From the NCBI RefSeq assembly GCF_022811525.1, contig NZ_CP063982.1, positions 1,612,001 through 1,676,000 on the forward strand: a stretch of 64,000 bases of DNA, written 5' to 3'. Positions 27,441 through 36,806 of the stretch are shown piece after piece. The notes under the pieces are model-generated. The model made no database searches. It was not told where the DNA came from and saw only the letters and a list, made by a program, of their open reading frames with translations. Numbering within the stretch: the stretch's first letter is position 1; each line of letters begins with the position of its first letter. Made by a program: the position numbers and the translations under genes. The DNA is from Orrella daihaiensis (GTDB lineage: Bacteria; Pseudomonadota; Gammaproteobacteria; Burkholderiales; Burkholderiaceae_B).

Positions 27441-28692
27441 ATGGCAAGCGCCCCTGATTGGGATTGCCGCGGCCATGACGCCGACCATGGTCTGGCACCA
27501 CCAAGCCTTATTGCTTGATGTTCAAGCCAGCTTGCAGTGGCTCGGTGGCGTGCGCGGCCTAAAGCGGCGAACGCAGACTGAATTACGGATGTTAAGCATC
27601 AGCGCTCGCATCGCCATTGCAACCACTGCGCCAGGGGCCTGGCTGTTGGCCATGGATTTACAAGCACAAACACATGATGGCCTAGCTTGGCGTTATGCCT
27701 TAACGCCCAAACGTCTGGCGCAGCGTCTTGATTCGCTGAACATCGATTGGTTACCCGCGGCTAACCGTCATGCGGCTTGGCTGCACCGCGTGGGTTGCCA
27801 CACACTCGGACAGCTACGTGCGCTAGACCGAGCAGAGCTGATAGCACGCACCGATCTTGCGTTGGTGAAGTCTCTTGATCAAGCTTATGGGCAGGCTATT
27901 TTTACGTATGCGCCGTTGAAACTGCCGCTTAAGTTCGACGATCATTTGCAGCTACCATACCTTATCGAAGATACCCCGGCGCTAGGGGTCTTCATCAAAC
28001 GTTTGTTACAGGAGCTCTGTAACTGGCTAGGCACACATCACTTGGCATTATCGCGGCTCGAGTGTCGCCTGTATCACCGTGATCGTCGGCGTGCCTGGCA
28101 ACCCACCATACTGATGCTAGCGATCAGTAATCCAACTGATTCACTTGCAGTTTTATGGCGTTGGTTACAGATACGCCTTGAACAAACCCGTTTACCTGCG
28201 CCGGTATCGGATATAGGCCTTCAGACCCGGGAGCTTGCGCCTAAAAGTCAACACAACGAGTCGTTGTTTCCCCATGATTTATGGGATAACGAGTCCGCAT
28301 CTGAGACATTGGATCTTTTGCGAGCCCGACTGGGCCAGACTCGTGTGCAACAAGCTTTGGTATCGGCTGATTACCGTGCGGAGCTTGCCAGTGCCTGGCA
28401 AGGCCAGCCAACACGGCAATCCATACCGACTGTATTGAACTGGGGGGCACATTGTCCGGCTTGGCTAGTCTTAGAGCCCAAGCCCCTGACAGTGCGACAA
28501 GAGCAACCCTGTTTGCAGGGGCCACTCAAACTGTTGCAAGGTCCTTATCGCATTGAAACGGGTTGGTGGGACAACCGTTTGGCATTACGCGATTATTTTG
28601 TAGCAACAGACCATTCATGTAGAAGGTACTGGATATTTCGTGAACGTGATCAGCTGACTGCACGCTGGTTTTTACATGGGCTATTCGGGTGA
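27403..28692 (+). CDS. imuB: ImuB, Y-family polymerase-like protein, short N-terminal region
   Basis: Non-catalytic Y-family polymerase homologue that bridges ImuA, DnaE2 and the beta clamp. Recognised by ALLLDVQASLQWLGGVRGLKRR, the helix-hairpin-helix region HRVGCHTLGQLRALDRAEL and the little-finger region. A clamp-binding-like SLFP follows at about residue 286. The protein is 429 residues. The LLLDV strand comes at about residue 37, whereas in typical ImuB it is near residue 100, so roughly 65 residues of the palm start are missing. The start MWMAIAP has a GGAG 7 bases upstream; a longer frame begins at 27376. Confidence 0.85.
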   Translation: MWMAIAPSAWSPKWQAPLIGIAAAMTPTMVWHHQALLLDVQASLQWLGGVRGLKRRTQTELRMLSISARIAIATTAPGAWLLAMDLQAQTHDGLAWRYALTPKRLAQRLDSLNIDWLPAANRHAAWLHRVGCHTLGQLRALDRAELIARTDLALVKSLDQAYGQAIFTYAPLKLPLKFDDHLQLPYLIEDTPALGVFIKRLLQELCNWLGTHHLALSRLECRLYHRDRRRAWQPTILMLAISNPTDSLAVLWRWLQIRLEQTRLPAPVSDIGLQTRELAPKSQHNESLFPHDLWDNESASETLDLLRARLGQTRVQQALVSADYRAELASAWQGQPTRQSIPTVLNWGAHCPAWLVLEPKPLTVRQEQPCLQGPLKLLQGPYRIETGWWDNRLALRDYFVATDHSCRRYWIFRERDQLTARWFLHGLFG

Positions 28693-31600
28693 TGACAACA
28701 TTGCCAGATTATGCCGAGCTTTGTTGTCAAAGCGAGTTGTCATTCTTGCAAGGTGCCAGCGCACCTGAGGCACTGGTGCAGCAAGCCGCCGCACAGGGTT
28801 ATCAAGCACTGGCCATCACTGACGAATGTTCAGTGGCAGGTGTAGTGCGCGCATGGCGTGAAGCACACAACCACAATCTGAAGATCATCATTGGCAGCCT
28901 GTTTCGGGTAAGGCACCCTAAAGAACCAAGCTGGGCGGTTGTGATCCTTGCCAAATCACGTCAAGGCTATGGGTCGCTTTGCCAAGCCATCACCACAGCA
29001 TGTGCACGATCCTCGAAGGGTAATTACTTATTTATTCCTGAGGATTTGGCCAATCTGCAAGACTGCATGGCCATTTTGTTGCCACCACCAGCGAGTCTGC
29101 TCAACGCGCTAGAGGCGGGCGTGAGCGCATTGAACACACACTTTAAAGGCAGCTGGTGGCTTGGCGACACCGCATTGCTGCACGCCAATGAGGCGGCTGT
29201 ACGCCAACATGTCCATGAGCTAGCCATCAAACATCGGGTAAGGCGTGTGGCCGTTGGCCAGGTTCATATGGCTAAGCGCTCGGATAAGCCGCTGCAGGAT
29301 GTAATGATCGCGATTCGCAAGCAAACGCCAGTGCATGCATGTGGCTGGGATTTGGCTCCAAACGCCGAACAACACCTGCGTAGCCGCTTGAGGTTGACTC
29401 AACTCTACGACGCCCAGAGCTTGAACGAAACTCTGATTGTTGCTCGCGAGTGTGAGTTTGACTTAGGGAGTCTGCGCTATGAATACCCTACCGAAATCGT
29501 GCCCACTGGATATACAGAACAAATCTACTTGCGTGAACAAACCTGGATAGGCGCACAAGCGCGCTACCCTGACGGGATTCCTGCCACAGTCACAAAACAA
29601 CTCCATCATGAGCTTGATTTAATTGGGGAGCTTGGCTACGCGGCTTACTTTCTGACAGTCTATGACATGGTGAGGTTTGCCCGCAGCCGTGGAATTTTGT
29701 GTCAGGGGCGAGGCTCGGCCGCCAACTCCGCCGTTTGTTACTGCCTGGGCATTACCGAGGTTGACCCACAGCATGGCAATACTTTGTTTGAACGATTTAT
29801 CAGCCGTGAGCGCAATGAACCCCCCGATATTGATGTTGACTTCGAACATCAACGTCGCGAAGAGGTGATTCAATATCTTTATCAGCGCTATGGCCATGAT
29901 CGGGCTGCATTGACCGCTGTACAGATCACTTATCGGCCACGCAGTGCTTTGCGTGACGTTGGCAAGGCCTTAGGCATTGACAGTCACATCATTGATCGAG
30001 TCGCCAAGTCACAAGCGTGGTGGGATGGCACACCGAACTGGTCTGACAGCATGATTACAAACGCCCCTGGCCTTGATCAACACAAGATTGAACAGTGGAT
30101 TTATTTGGCACGAGCTTTGATTGGCAAGCCACGCCACCGCTCACAGCACCCGGGAGGGTTTGTGCTCTCACGCGGGCCCTTAAGCCAGCTTGTACCCATT
30201 GAGCCAGCCACCATGATCAATCGTTATGTGGTGCAGTGGGACAAAGATGACCTCGATGCATTGGGTTTACTAAAGGTCGATGTGCTGGCACTCGGCATGC
30301 TCACGGTGATCCGTCGAGCCTTGAGTTTGACGGCCAAGCGTCGCAAACAAATGGTATTTCAAATCCAGGACATTCCAAGGCATGACACCGCGACTTTCGA
30401 GATGATTAGCCGGGCCGACACGGTTGGAGTGTTTCAGATCGAGTCCCGTGCACAGATGAATATGTTGCCACGGTTAAAGCCACGCGAGTTTTACGATTTG
30501 GTCATTGAAGTGGCGATTGTGCGTCCTGGACCCATTCAAGGTGGAATGGTCCACCCTTACTTACGTCGTCGCCAGGGCATGGAACCTATCACCTATCCTA
30601 GCGCGGCCGTCAAATCGGTGCTTGAGCGAACACTCGGTGTTCCGATATTTCAGGAACAGGTCATGAAGCTAGCCATGGTAGCTGCAGGTTTTAGTGCAGA
30701 CCAAGCTGATAGCCTGCGCCGTGCCATGGCCGCCTGGCGTCGTCGCGGTGGACTAGAGAAGTTTCAGCAGCAATTAATTGATGGGCTGATGAGAAACGGT
30801 TATTCCCCCGAGTTTGCTCAGGCCGTGTTCAAGCAAATTCAAGGATTTGGCGAATATGGGTTTCCAGAAAGCCATGCCGCGAGTTTTGCGTGGCTGGCCT
30901 ACGTGAGTGCCTGGCTGAAATGTCACGAACCCGAAAGTTTTTTAGTGGCATTACTGAACTCACAACCCATGGGTTTTTATAGTCCATCACAATTAATTCA
31001 AGATGCTCAGCGCCATGCGGTCAAAGTGCTGCCGGTAGATGTACAGACCAGCGAATGGGAGTGCATATTAGAGCCCTGTGATTCACACCGCCCCGCTGTG
31101 CGCCTGGGGTTTAATCAAATCAAGCATCTCTCCGAAACAGCGGTCAAGCGGATCATCAACGCACGCTCGACGGGACTATTTAGTAACGTTGATGATTTAG
31201 CCAGGCGTGCTGGTCTAAACCCCGCCACCTTGTCTTTACTTGCAAACTCAGGGGCCTTCTCCAGTATGACTGCACATCGACGTCAGGCCCTATGGCAAGC
31301 TGCCGCGGCACGACACGACGCTGACTTACTGAGCGAACTTTCCGCCAATCAGGTCGTACGCAGTCAATTGTCGTTGGCCTCAGAAGCTCAAGAGATGTGT
31401 CTGGACTTTCAAAGTCTGGGTTTTACGCTGGGTCGCCACCCCTTAAGCCTAATTCGAGCTGAATTGGCAACCCAGCGGTATCGCGTTAGTGATGAACTGC
31501 TTGGTTGCCGGCACGGACAACTGGTTCGGGCCTGTGGAATCGTCACATTACGGCAACGACCACACACGGCGCGCGGCGTGATGTTTGTCACGCTCGAAGA

Positions 31601-31820
31601 TGAAGCCGGCCAAATCAACGTGATTATCCAGCCACACCTCATTGAACGGGAGCGATCCGTTTTATTGCATGCCGTACTGCTAGGTGTCATAGGTACTTGG
31701 CAAACCGATGGCCATGTACATCATCTGCTAGCCGGTCGCCTGATGGATGAAACGAGCAGACTTCAGCATTTAGGCTCCATACCTAGCCGCATGGGCCCCC
31801 ATCGAGTATTGATGGGGTAA
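28692..31820 (+). CDS. dnaE2: Error-prone DNA polymerase DnaE2 (ImuC)
   Basis: Alpha-subunit-type polymerase used for damage-induced mutagenesis with ImuA and ImuB. The N-terminal PHP domain starts ELSFLQGASAPEALV and has AITDECSVAGVVRA. The C-family catalytic acidic block is PPDIDVDFEHQRREEV, preceded by GRGSAANS. The finger region has RSQHPGGFVLS. A tandem HhH region and a C-terminal OB fold close the protein. At 1042 residues it has DnaE2 size, shorter than replicative DnaE. The start forms a TGATG junction with imuB; a GTG three bases upstream is also possible. Confidence 0.95.
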   Translation: MTTLPDYAELCCQSELSFLQGASAPEALVQQAAAQGYQALAITDECSVAGVVRAWREAHNHNLKIIIGSLFRVRHPKEPSWAVVILAKSRQGYGSLCQAITTACARSSKGNYLFIPEDLANLQDCMAILLPPPASLLNALEAGVSALNTHFKGSWWLGDTALLHANEAAVRQHVHELAIKHRVRRVAVGQVHMAKRSDKPLQDVMIAIRKQTPVHACGWDLAPNAEQHLRSRLRLTQLYDAQSLNETLIVARECEFDLGSLRYEYPTEIVPTGYTEQIYLREQTWIGAQARYPDGIPATVTKQLHHELDLIGELGYAAYFLTVYDMVRFARSRGILCQGRGSAANSAVCYCLGITEVDPQHGNTLFERFISRERNEPPDIDVDFEHQRREEVIQYLYQRYGHDRAALTAVQITYRPRSALRDVGKALGIDSHIIDRVAKSQAWWDGTPNWSDSMITNAPGLDQHKIEQWIYLARALIGKPRHRSQHPGGFVLSRGPLSQLVPIEPATMINRYVVQWDKDDLDALGLLKVDVLALGMLTVIRRALSLTAKRRKQMVFQIQDIPRHDTATFEMISRADTVGVFQIESRAQMNMLPRLKPREFYDLVIEVAIVRPGPIQGGMVHPYLRRRQGMEPITYPSAAVKSVLERTLGVPIFQEQVMKLAMVAAGFSADQADSLRRAMAAWRRRGGLEKFQQQLIDGLMRNGYSPEFAQAVFKQIQGFGEYGFPESHAASFAWLAYVSAWLKCHEPESFLVALLNSQPMGFYSPSQLIQDAQRHAVKVLPVDVQTSEWECILEPCDSHRPAVRLGFNQIKHLSETAVKRIINARSTGLFSNVDDLARRAGLNPATLSLLANSGAFSSMTAHRRQALWQAAAARHDADLLSELSANQVVRSQLSLASEAQEMCLDFQSLGFTLGRHPLSLIRAELATQRYRVSDELLGCRHGQLVRACGIVTLRQRPHTARGVMFVTLEDEAGQINVIIQPHLIERERSVLLHAVLLGVIGTWQTDGHVHHLLAGRLMDETSRLQHLGSIPSRMGPHRVLMG

Positions 31821-31841
31821 AGAAATAGTCCTGGTAAGTTT

Positions 31842-32297
31842 TTATGAGCTCAACGCTTGCTTAACGAGCTGTGAGACCTGACTCATATCGGCACGTCCAG
31901 CAAGCGACTGCTTCAGCGTCGCCATTACTTTGCCCATCACCGCCGGGCCTTGAGCCCCACTGGCTTGGGCTTGCTCAATGGCTGCAGTGATTGCAGCCTT
32001 GATCTCGACTTCCGTTGCAGCCTGCGGCAAGAACTCCTGTAGAACAACGATTTCCGCACGTTCCTGATCGGCGGTCTGCGTCCGTCCGGCCTGCTCATAG
32101 GCAGCAATGGATTCACGACGCTGTTTAACCTGCTTTTCTATGATGGCGGTGACTTCGGTATCTGACAGCTCCTTTTGCTCATCGACTTCGCGCTGCTTGA
32201 TAGCCGCTTGCAGGAAACGCAACGTGGATAGCCGTGCACTATCTTTGGCACGCATGGCGTTCTTAACTTCATCCGAGATGGTTTGTTTTAAAGACAT
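31842..32297 (-). CDS. GatB/YqeY domain-containing protein
   Basis: YqeY family, 151 residues, related to the tRNA-binding tail of the GatB amidotransferase subunit. Hallmarks are the start LKQTISDEVKNAMRAKDSARLSTLR and the C-terminal GKVMATLKQSLAGRADMSQVSQLVK. Free-standing YqeY proteins often sit beside rpsU or dnaG; that context is absent here. The function is not established. The upstream thioesterase gene ends 1 base before its start, so they are probably co-transcribed. Confidence 0.9.
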   Translation of the reverse strand: MSLKQTISDEVKNAMRAKDSARLSTLRFLQAAIKQREVDEQKELSDTEVTAIIEKQVKQRRESIAAYEQAGRTQTADQERAEIVVLQEFLPQAATEVEIKAAITAAIEQAQASGAQGPAVMGKVMATLKQSLAGRADMSQVSQLVKQALSS

Positions 32298-32298
32298 C

Positions 32299-32715
32299 TT
32301 ATCGATTCACTTTAAGCATTTTGAAGGACGCAGTGGCTTTGGCCACTAACTTATTGTCTGCATCACGAATTTCACCCTCACAGAAACAAATGGAACCGCC
32401 TCTGTGAATGCAAGTCGCTTTGATGGTGAGATCAGTTGCGCCAGGCGCCATAAAACTGGTTGACATATCGATGGTGGCCATGCTGACACCAGTCAGGTCA
32501 TGGGAGCGGCCAGCTGCTGACAACGTGAAATCAAGCACACTCATCAACGCGCCACCGTGCACATGCCCCCGACTGTTAACCAAATGCGGCTTGATTGGCA
32601 TGCGTGTGATGGCCGTGTCGTTCTCACACTTTACTGGCACGACACCGAGATGTTCAAGATAAGGAATGTGATATCCAAAAAAGCTGACTTGGTCAGCAGA
32701 TGCGAGTATGGCCAT
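32299..32715 (-). CDS. PaaI-type hotdog thioesterase
   Basis: Hotdog-fold acyl-CoA thioesterase of 138 residues. The signature HVHGGALMSVLDF carries the HGG catalytic turn, and DMSTSFMAPG plus TCIHRGGSICFCEGEI form the later strands. Likely cytoplasmic hydrolase of aryl- or acyl-CoA esters. It precedes yqeY with a 1-base gap. The substrate cannot be decided from sequence. Confidence 0.85.
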   Translation of the reverse strand: MAILASADQVSFFGYHIPYLEHLGVVPVKCENDTAITRMPIKPHLVNSRGHVHGGALMSVLDFTLSAAGRSHDLTGVSMATIDMSTSFMAPGATDLTIKATCIHRGGSICFCEGEIRDADNKLVAKATASFKMLKVNR

Positions 32716-32796
32716 GAATAATTTTACTGCGTTCAGTAGTGGTTAATTTAAAAAGGATGTAGTAATTGGCTTTTTGCAGCCTTTGCTTGAATATCT

Positions 32797-33249
32797 TTAC
32801 TGACGACTCTTCACAGCCTCAGTCGGAAAATAATTGATACAACTTGGGACACCAAACTCGATGGCTGCCTGCATGGCATCAACAGCTGTCATGTCCCAAG
32901 GGGCCACTCCCCACATCTGGACAGTCACTCGAGACTTGCTGGTAGACTCAGCAACTATCCGAACGTTTGACAATAGTGTATCGGTCATGGACATGTTCAC
33001 CCGTACCAATGCAAACTTGTTGTCTGGATCTAGCTGCGATGTCAAAGGGAATCTATCTTCAGTGACCAGACACATTTCGCTTTGCGCGATTGCCCGCTCA
33101 TAAGCTGTCTTCACAGGCACACTCACTTGAAAGGTTTTTGCGGGGGATTTACCCGGATCGATACCCTTGCAGGCAACCAGACCGAGTGCGATCGCAACCA
33201 CGGTTAACCGGCTAAAAAAACGAAACCTGCACCCCTGTATGGTTCTCAT
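32797..33249 (-). CDS. Putative lipoprotein of unknown function
   Basis: Protein of 150 residues that I do not recognise. A basic start (MRTIQGCRFRFFSR) and a hydrophobic stretch lead into a lipobox LVAC at about residues 24-27, so it is probably lipidated at the Cys and anchored in a membrane facing the periplasm. The mature part has an alpha/beta look, with NKFALVRVNMSM and SKSRVTVQMWG strands and two further cysteines that could form a disulfide. The start at 33249 has AGAGG 9 bases upstream. A longer frame to 33441 lacks sense as a secreted protein. Confidence 0.75.
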   Translation of the reverse strand: MRTIQGCRFRFFSRLTVVAIALGLVACKGIDPGKSPAKTFQVSVPVKTAYERAIAQSEMCLVTEDRFPLTSQLDPDNKFALVRVNMSMTDTLLSNVRIVAESTSKSRVTVQMWGVAPWDMTAVDAMQAAIEFGVPSCINYFPTEAVKSRQ

Positions 33250-33354
33250 TTGAAATACCTCTCTGCTACCCCGCCGATGATCCCTTCGATTTGCATCAAT
33301 CAAAGCCTTGTTAGCCCGTGATACGCTAGGGACAACTCCACGGTTGCTGTTGCC

Positions 33355-33741
33355 ATGAACTTTAACGCTAAATCTCCATGGGTGCTTGTCTGCGGACTGC
33401 TCGGTGCCACAGGTGTCGCACTTGGGGCGCTCGCCGCGCATGCGCTAAGCGATCCACAAGCTGCGATCTCGGTCGAACGAGCCTCGAATTACCAGCTACT
33501 ACACACCGTTGTTATTCTAGTGCTGCTTGGGTATCCGGGTTGGACCATGCTGCTTGCCCGGTTGATTATGTTTGCTGGCATCGTCGGCTTTAGCGGCGCG
33601 ATTTACGCCAAGTATCTACTGGGCCTACCCGCCCTAGGTGCCTTGGCGCCCGTGGGGGGCAGCCTCTTGATCTTGTCATGGTTTACAGTGGCAGCGGCCT
33701 GGTTAGCCAGCTTTACCGCCAGATCAAGAGACGACCGATAA
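33355..33741 (+). CDS. DUF423 family small membrane protein
   Basis: 128 residues with four hydrophobic helices. The start GLLGATGVALGALAAHAL is the family hallmark, followed by a short loop and YQLLHTVVIL. The later GFSGAIYAKYL and APVGGSLLILSWF blocks also fit. Inner-membrane location is expected; the function is unknown. It is transcribed away from the putative lipoprotein gene and converges with the CaiB gene, 10 bases apart. Confidence 0.88.
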   Translation: MNFNAKSPWVLVCGLLGATGVALGALAAHALSDPQAAISVERASNYQLLHTVVILVLLGYPGWTMLLARLIMFAGIVGFSGAIYAKYLLGLPALGALAPVGGSLLILSWFTVAAAWLASFTARSRDDR

Positions 33742-33751
33742 TTCAATCCAT

Positions 33752-34975
33752 CTAGATAATCCCCTTCTGTTTCAACCCTTTGATCTGATCATCGGTTAAC
33801 CCGAGGTCGTGCTTCAGTATCTGTTCGGTGGCTGCACCAAGCGACGGTGCTGAATGAGTCAGATTCACCGGCGTATCAGAAAGCCGGATCGGACTGTCGA
33901 CGCTTGGGACCTGAGCGCCAGATTCATGCGCCAGGGTTGTTTTCATGCCGCGATGTTTGACCTGCACATCCTCAAACACTTGATCTAGTGTGTAGATCGG
34001 GCCACAAGGCACATTGTGCTTCTCAAAAATCTCCACCCACTCAAGCATGGACTTTTGTTTTAGCGGCACTTCCAGAATTTTCTCAAGCTCGGTGCGGTGC
34101 CGTACACGATCGAAGTTACGGGCAAACCGTTCGTCTTGCGCGAGCTCTGGCATGCCGATGGCCTGGCACATATCGGCAAACTGACTATCGTTGCCCACTG
34201 CCATGATGACATCACCCTCTTTGCAGCGAAACACCTGGTAAGGAACAATATTCGAATGCACATTGCCCATACGCTGAGGCACTTTGCCTGACATGAAGTA
34301 ATTCATGGACATATAAGACGTCAATGACACGGCGCAATCAAGCAAGGATAAATCGATGTGCTGGCCACGACCACTGACGTGACGGTGTTCGATCGCAGCA
34401 AGAATGGCAAAACTGGCATACATGCCCGTGGTCAGATCCGTAATGGCTACCCCGTATTTCATAGGGCCACCACCAGGTTCGCTGTCTGATTTGCCAGTCA
34501 GACTCATCAATCCGCTCATCCCCTGGAACACAAAGTCATATCCAGGCAAAGGCGCATAAGGTCCGGTTTGTCCAAACCCCGTGATTGAGCAATACACCAA
34601 CCGCGGATTAATGGCGCTTAGGCTTTCATAATCGAGCCCGTATCGTTTTAGGGTCCCGACCTTGTAGTTTTCAACCAGAACATCCACTGTCTTGACGAGC
34701 TCACGGATGATTTCCTGCCCCTCGGCTGTTGCAATATCAATCGTGATGGAGTGCTTACCCCGATTGACGGCCATGAAATATGAGGAGTTATTGGTGTCAT
34801 TGCCCTGAGCATCCTGCAAGAACGGTGGCCCCCAGGCTCGGGTATCGTCGCCCCGGCCAGGGCGCTCAACCTTGATCACGTGCGCCCCAAGGTCAGCAAG
34901 ATTTTGTGAAGCCCAAGGGCCTGCAAAAATACGGGAGAGATCTAGTACACGAAGGTGCTCGAGGGCTTTGGTCAT
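33752..34975 (-). CDS. CaiB/BaiF family CoA-transferase
   Basis: Class III CoA-transferase, which moves CoA between carboxylic acids through an aspartyl intermediate. The start VLDLSRIFAGPWASQNLADLGA is typical. The catalytic Asp is in AITDLTTGMYASFAIL. GYDFVFQGMSGLMSLTG is a further family block. From MTKALEH the product is 407 residues. The frame extends to 35113 but that tail is unrelated. It is divergent from the thiolase-like gene across 214 bases. The acid substrate is unknown; the neighbouring acyl-CoA genes suggest a shared catabolic route. Confidence 0.9.
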   Translation of the reverse strand: MTKALEHLRVLDLSRIFAGPWASQNLADLGAHVIKVERPGRGDDTRAWGPPFLQDAQGNDTNNSSYFMAVNRGKHSITIDIATAEGQEIIRELVKTVDVLVENYKVGTLKRYGLDYESLSAINPRLVYCSITGFGQTGPYAPLPGYDFVFQGMSGLMSLTGKSDSEPGGGPMKYGVAITDLTTGMYASFAILAAIEHRHVSGRGQHIDLSLLDCAVSLTSYMSMNYFMSGKVPQRMGNVHSNIVPYQVFRCKEGDVIMAVGNDSQFADMCQAIGMPELAQDERFARNFDRVRHRTELEKILEVPLKQKSMLEWVEIFEKHNVPCGPIYTLDQVFEDVQVKHRGMKTTLAHESGAQVPSVDSPIRLSDTPVNLTHSAPSLGAATEQILKHDLGLTDDQIKGLKQKGII

Positions 34976-35189
34976 GGTTAAAAGCTCACGGTTGGTCAGA
35001 CAGGTAAACGATTGCTCCGAATTTACATTAAGAAACGACTTCTCTGGTTGGCGATGATCATCGCGATGCCAAACATAGCCTTTGGCAAACCAGAAATCCA
35101 GACGGGGCGCCAAAATGCTAAAACCGTCAGAAATGCACTTTTTAAGCGCACATGATTAACTCAAAACTAATGGCCGGTTGACTGACAAT

Positions 35190-36359
35190 ATGACAATACG
35201 AGACAAAGCCTACATTGTGGGTGCCTACGAGCACCCTACCCGTAAAGCACCTGATCGATCCGTAGCGCAACTGCACGCCGAATGCGCCAAAGGGGCGCTG
35301 GAAGATGCCGGACTATCGCTTAGCGACGTCGATGGTTATTTTTGTGCCGGCGATGCACCGGGTCTCGGCATGTTGAGCATGGTTGATTACATGGGCCTGC
35401 GTAACTTGCGGCACATCGACTCAACCGAAACTGGCGGATCATCCTATCTTGTTCACGTATCACATGCCGCCCAGGCGATTGCGATGGGCAAATGCGACAT
35501 CGCGCTGATCACGTTGGCTGGACGACCCAGATCAGCCGGTTCATCGGGGCTCAAGCCTCGTAATTGGGGCACGGACTTGCCCGATGCACCGTTTGAAACG
35601 CCGTTTGGATCAGTCACCGTCAACAGCTACGCCATGGTTGCGCAGCGTCACATGTATGAATTCGGTACGACGCTTGAACAACTAGCCTGGGTCAAAGTGG
35701 CAGCATCACACCACGCACAACACAACCCAAACGCCATGCTCAAGGATGTTGTGACGGTCGAGGAAGTGATGAACTCACCGGTGGTTGCTTCACCCCTCAG
35801 ACGCTTTGATTGCTGCGTGGTCAGTGACGGCGGTGGAGCTTTGATTGTGGCCAGACCTGAGATTGCTCGCCAACTCAAGCGGCCTTTGGTCAACATTCGA
35901 GGTGCGGGCGAGGCAGTCAAGGGTCAGCTTGGCGGCGAGGTAGACCTCACGTACTCTGCAGCCCGTTTTTCCGGGCCGAGGGCTTTTGAAGAGGCTGGTG
36001 TTACCCAGGCCGATATTAAGTATGCATCGATCTATGACAGCTTCACCATCACCGTGATCATGCAACTCGAAGACCTCGGCTTTTGTAAAAAAGGTGAAGG
36101 CGGAAAGTTTGTGGCTGATGGCAATTTGATCTCCGGTGTGGGCAAATTACCGTTTAATACCGATGGCGGCGGTCTGTGCAACAACCATCCAGCCAACCGC
36201 GGTGGTATTACCAAGGTAATTGAAGCTGTGCGCCAATTACGTGGTGAGGCACACCCAGCTGTGCAAGTTCCAAACTGCGACATCGCACTGGCCCACGGCA
36301 CAGGCGGCTTTCTGGGCTCACGCCACGGCAGCGCAACCCTAATTCTGGAGCGACTCTGA
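35190..36359 (+). CDS. Thiolase-fold protein lacking the catalytic cysteines (SCP2-thiolase-like; possible acyl-CoA aldolase)
   Basis: 389 residues of the SCP2/nonspecific-lipid-transfer thiolase group. The thiolase fold is clear: start AYIVGAYEHPTRKAPDRSVAQLHAE, CoA-site region ending LCNNHPANRGG with His333, and C-terminal HGTGGFLGS. The position of the acyl-accepting Cys reads TGGSS (residues 81-85), and the second catalytic Cys of CxG is His369. True thiolysis is therefore unlikely. Related Cys-less proteins paired with DUF35 partners act as retro-aldolases on side-chain acyl-CoAs. The DUF35 gene starts 2 bases after its stop. An in-frame TTG at 35178 is an alternative start. Confidence 0.85.
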   Translation: MTIRDKAYIVGAYEHPTRKAPDRSVAQLHAECAKGALEDAGLSLSDVDGYFCAGDAPGLGMLSMVDYMGLRNLRHIDSTETGGSSYLVHVSHAAQAIAMGKCDIALITLAGRPRSAGSSGLKPRNWGTDLPDAPFETPFGSVTVNSYAMVAQRHMYEFGTTLEQLAWVKVAASHHAQHNPNAMLKDVVTVEEVMNSPVVASPLRRFDCCVVSDGGGALIVARPEIARQLKRPLVNIRGAGEAVKGQLGGEVDLTYSAARFSGPRAFEEAGVTQADIKYASIYDSFTITVIMQLEDLGFCKKGEGGKFVADGNLISGVGKLPFNTDGGGLCNNHPANRGGITKVIEAVRQLRGEAHPAVQVPNCDIALAHGTGGFLGSRHGSATLILERL

Positions 36360-36361
36360 TC

Positions 36362-36766
36362 ATGAGTAAACCCTACCAACCCAATGCTATTACCCCACCA
36401 GTTATCGAGCCTGGTACGGAACACTTCTGGGATCAAGCCAGAGCAGGACTGCTAACGATCAAAAGCTGCAAGTCGTGTGGCAAGGTGCACTGGTATCCAC
36501 GCACGCTATGCCCCTTTTGTATGGGCGAGACTGAATGGAAGCAGTCCTCTGGCAAGGGCAAGATCTACAGTTATAGCGTTATGCAGCGAGGCGACCCAAA
36601 TCCCTACTGTATTGCGTATGTCACGCTTGAAGAAGGTGTCACGATGATGACCCAGATTGTCGATTGCGATCTTGATGATGTCAGAATTGGCCAGGCAGTT
36701 GAGGTGGTTTTTAAACCCACTGATGGCGACGACACACCGCCAGTGCCCATGTTTATACCCACGTAG
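36362..36766 (+). CDS. Zn-ribbon OB-fold protein (DUF35), partner of the thiolase-like protein
   Basis: 134 residues. The N-terminal rubredoxin-like zinc ribbon has CKSCGKVHWYPRTLCPFC, followed by an OB-fold (GKIYSYSVMQRG, IAYVTLEEGVTMMTQIV). DUF35 proteins usually form a complex with thiolase-like partners and are thought to bind the acyl-CoA. It lies 2 bases after the thiolase-like gene, so the two are one transcription and probably one functional unit. A strong terminator follows. Confidence 0.9.
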   Translation: MSKPYQPNAITPPVIEPGTEHFWDQARAGLLTIKSCKSCGKVHWYPRTLCPFCMGETEWKQSSGKGKIYSYSVMQRGDPNPYCIAYVTLEEGVTMMTQIVDCDLDDVRIGQAVEVVFKPTDGDDTPPVPMFIPT

Positions 36767-36806
36767 CGCTATAAACGATTCATCTAGCGCCTGTGGTTGC
36801 ATAGAT

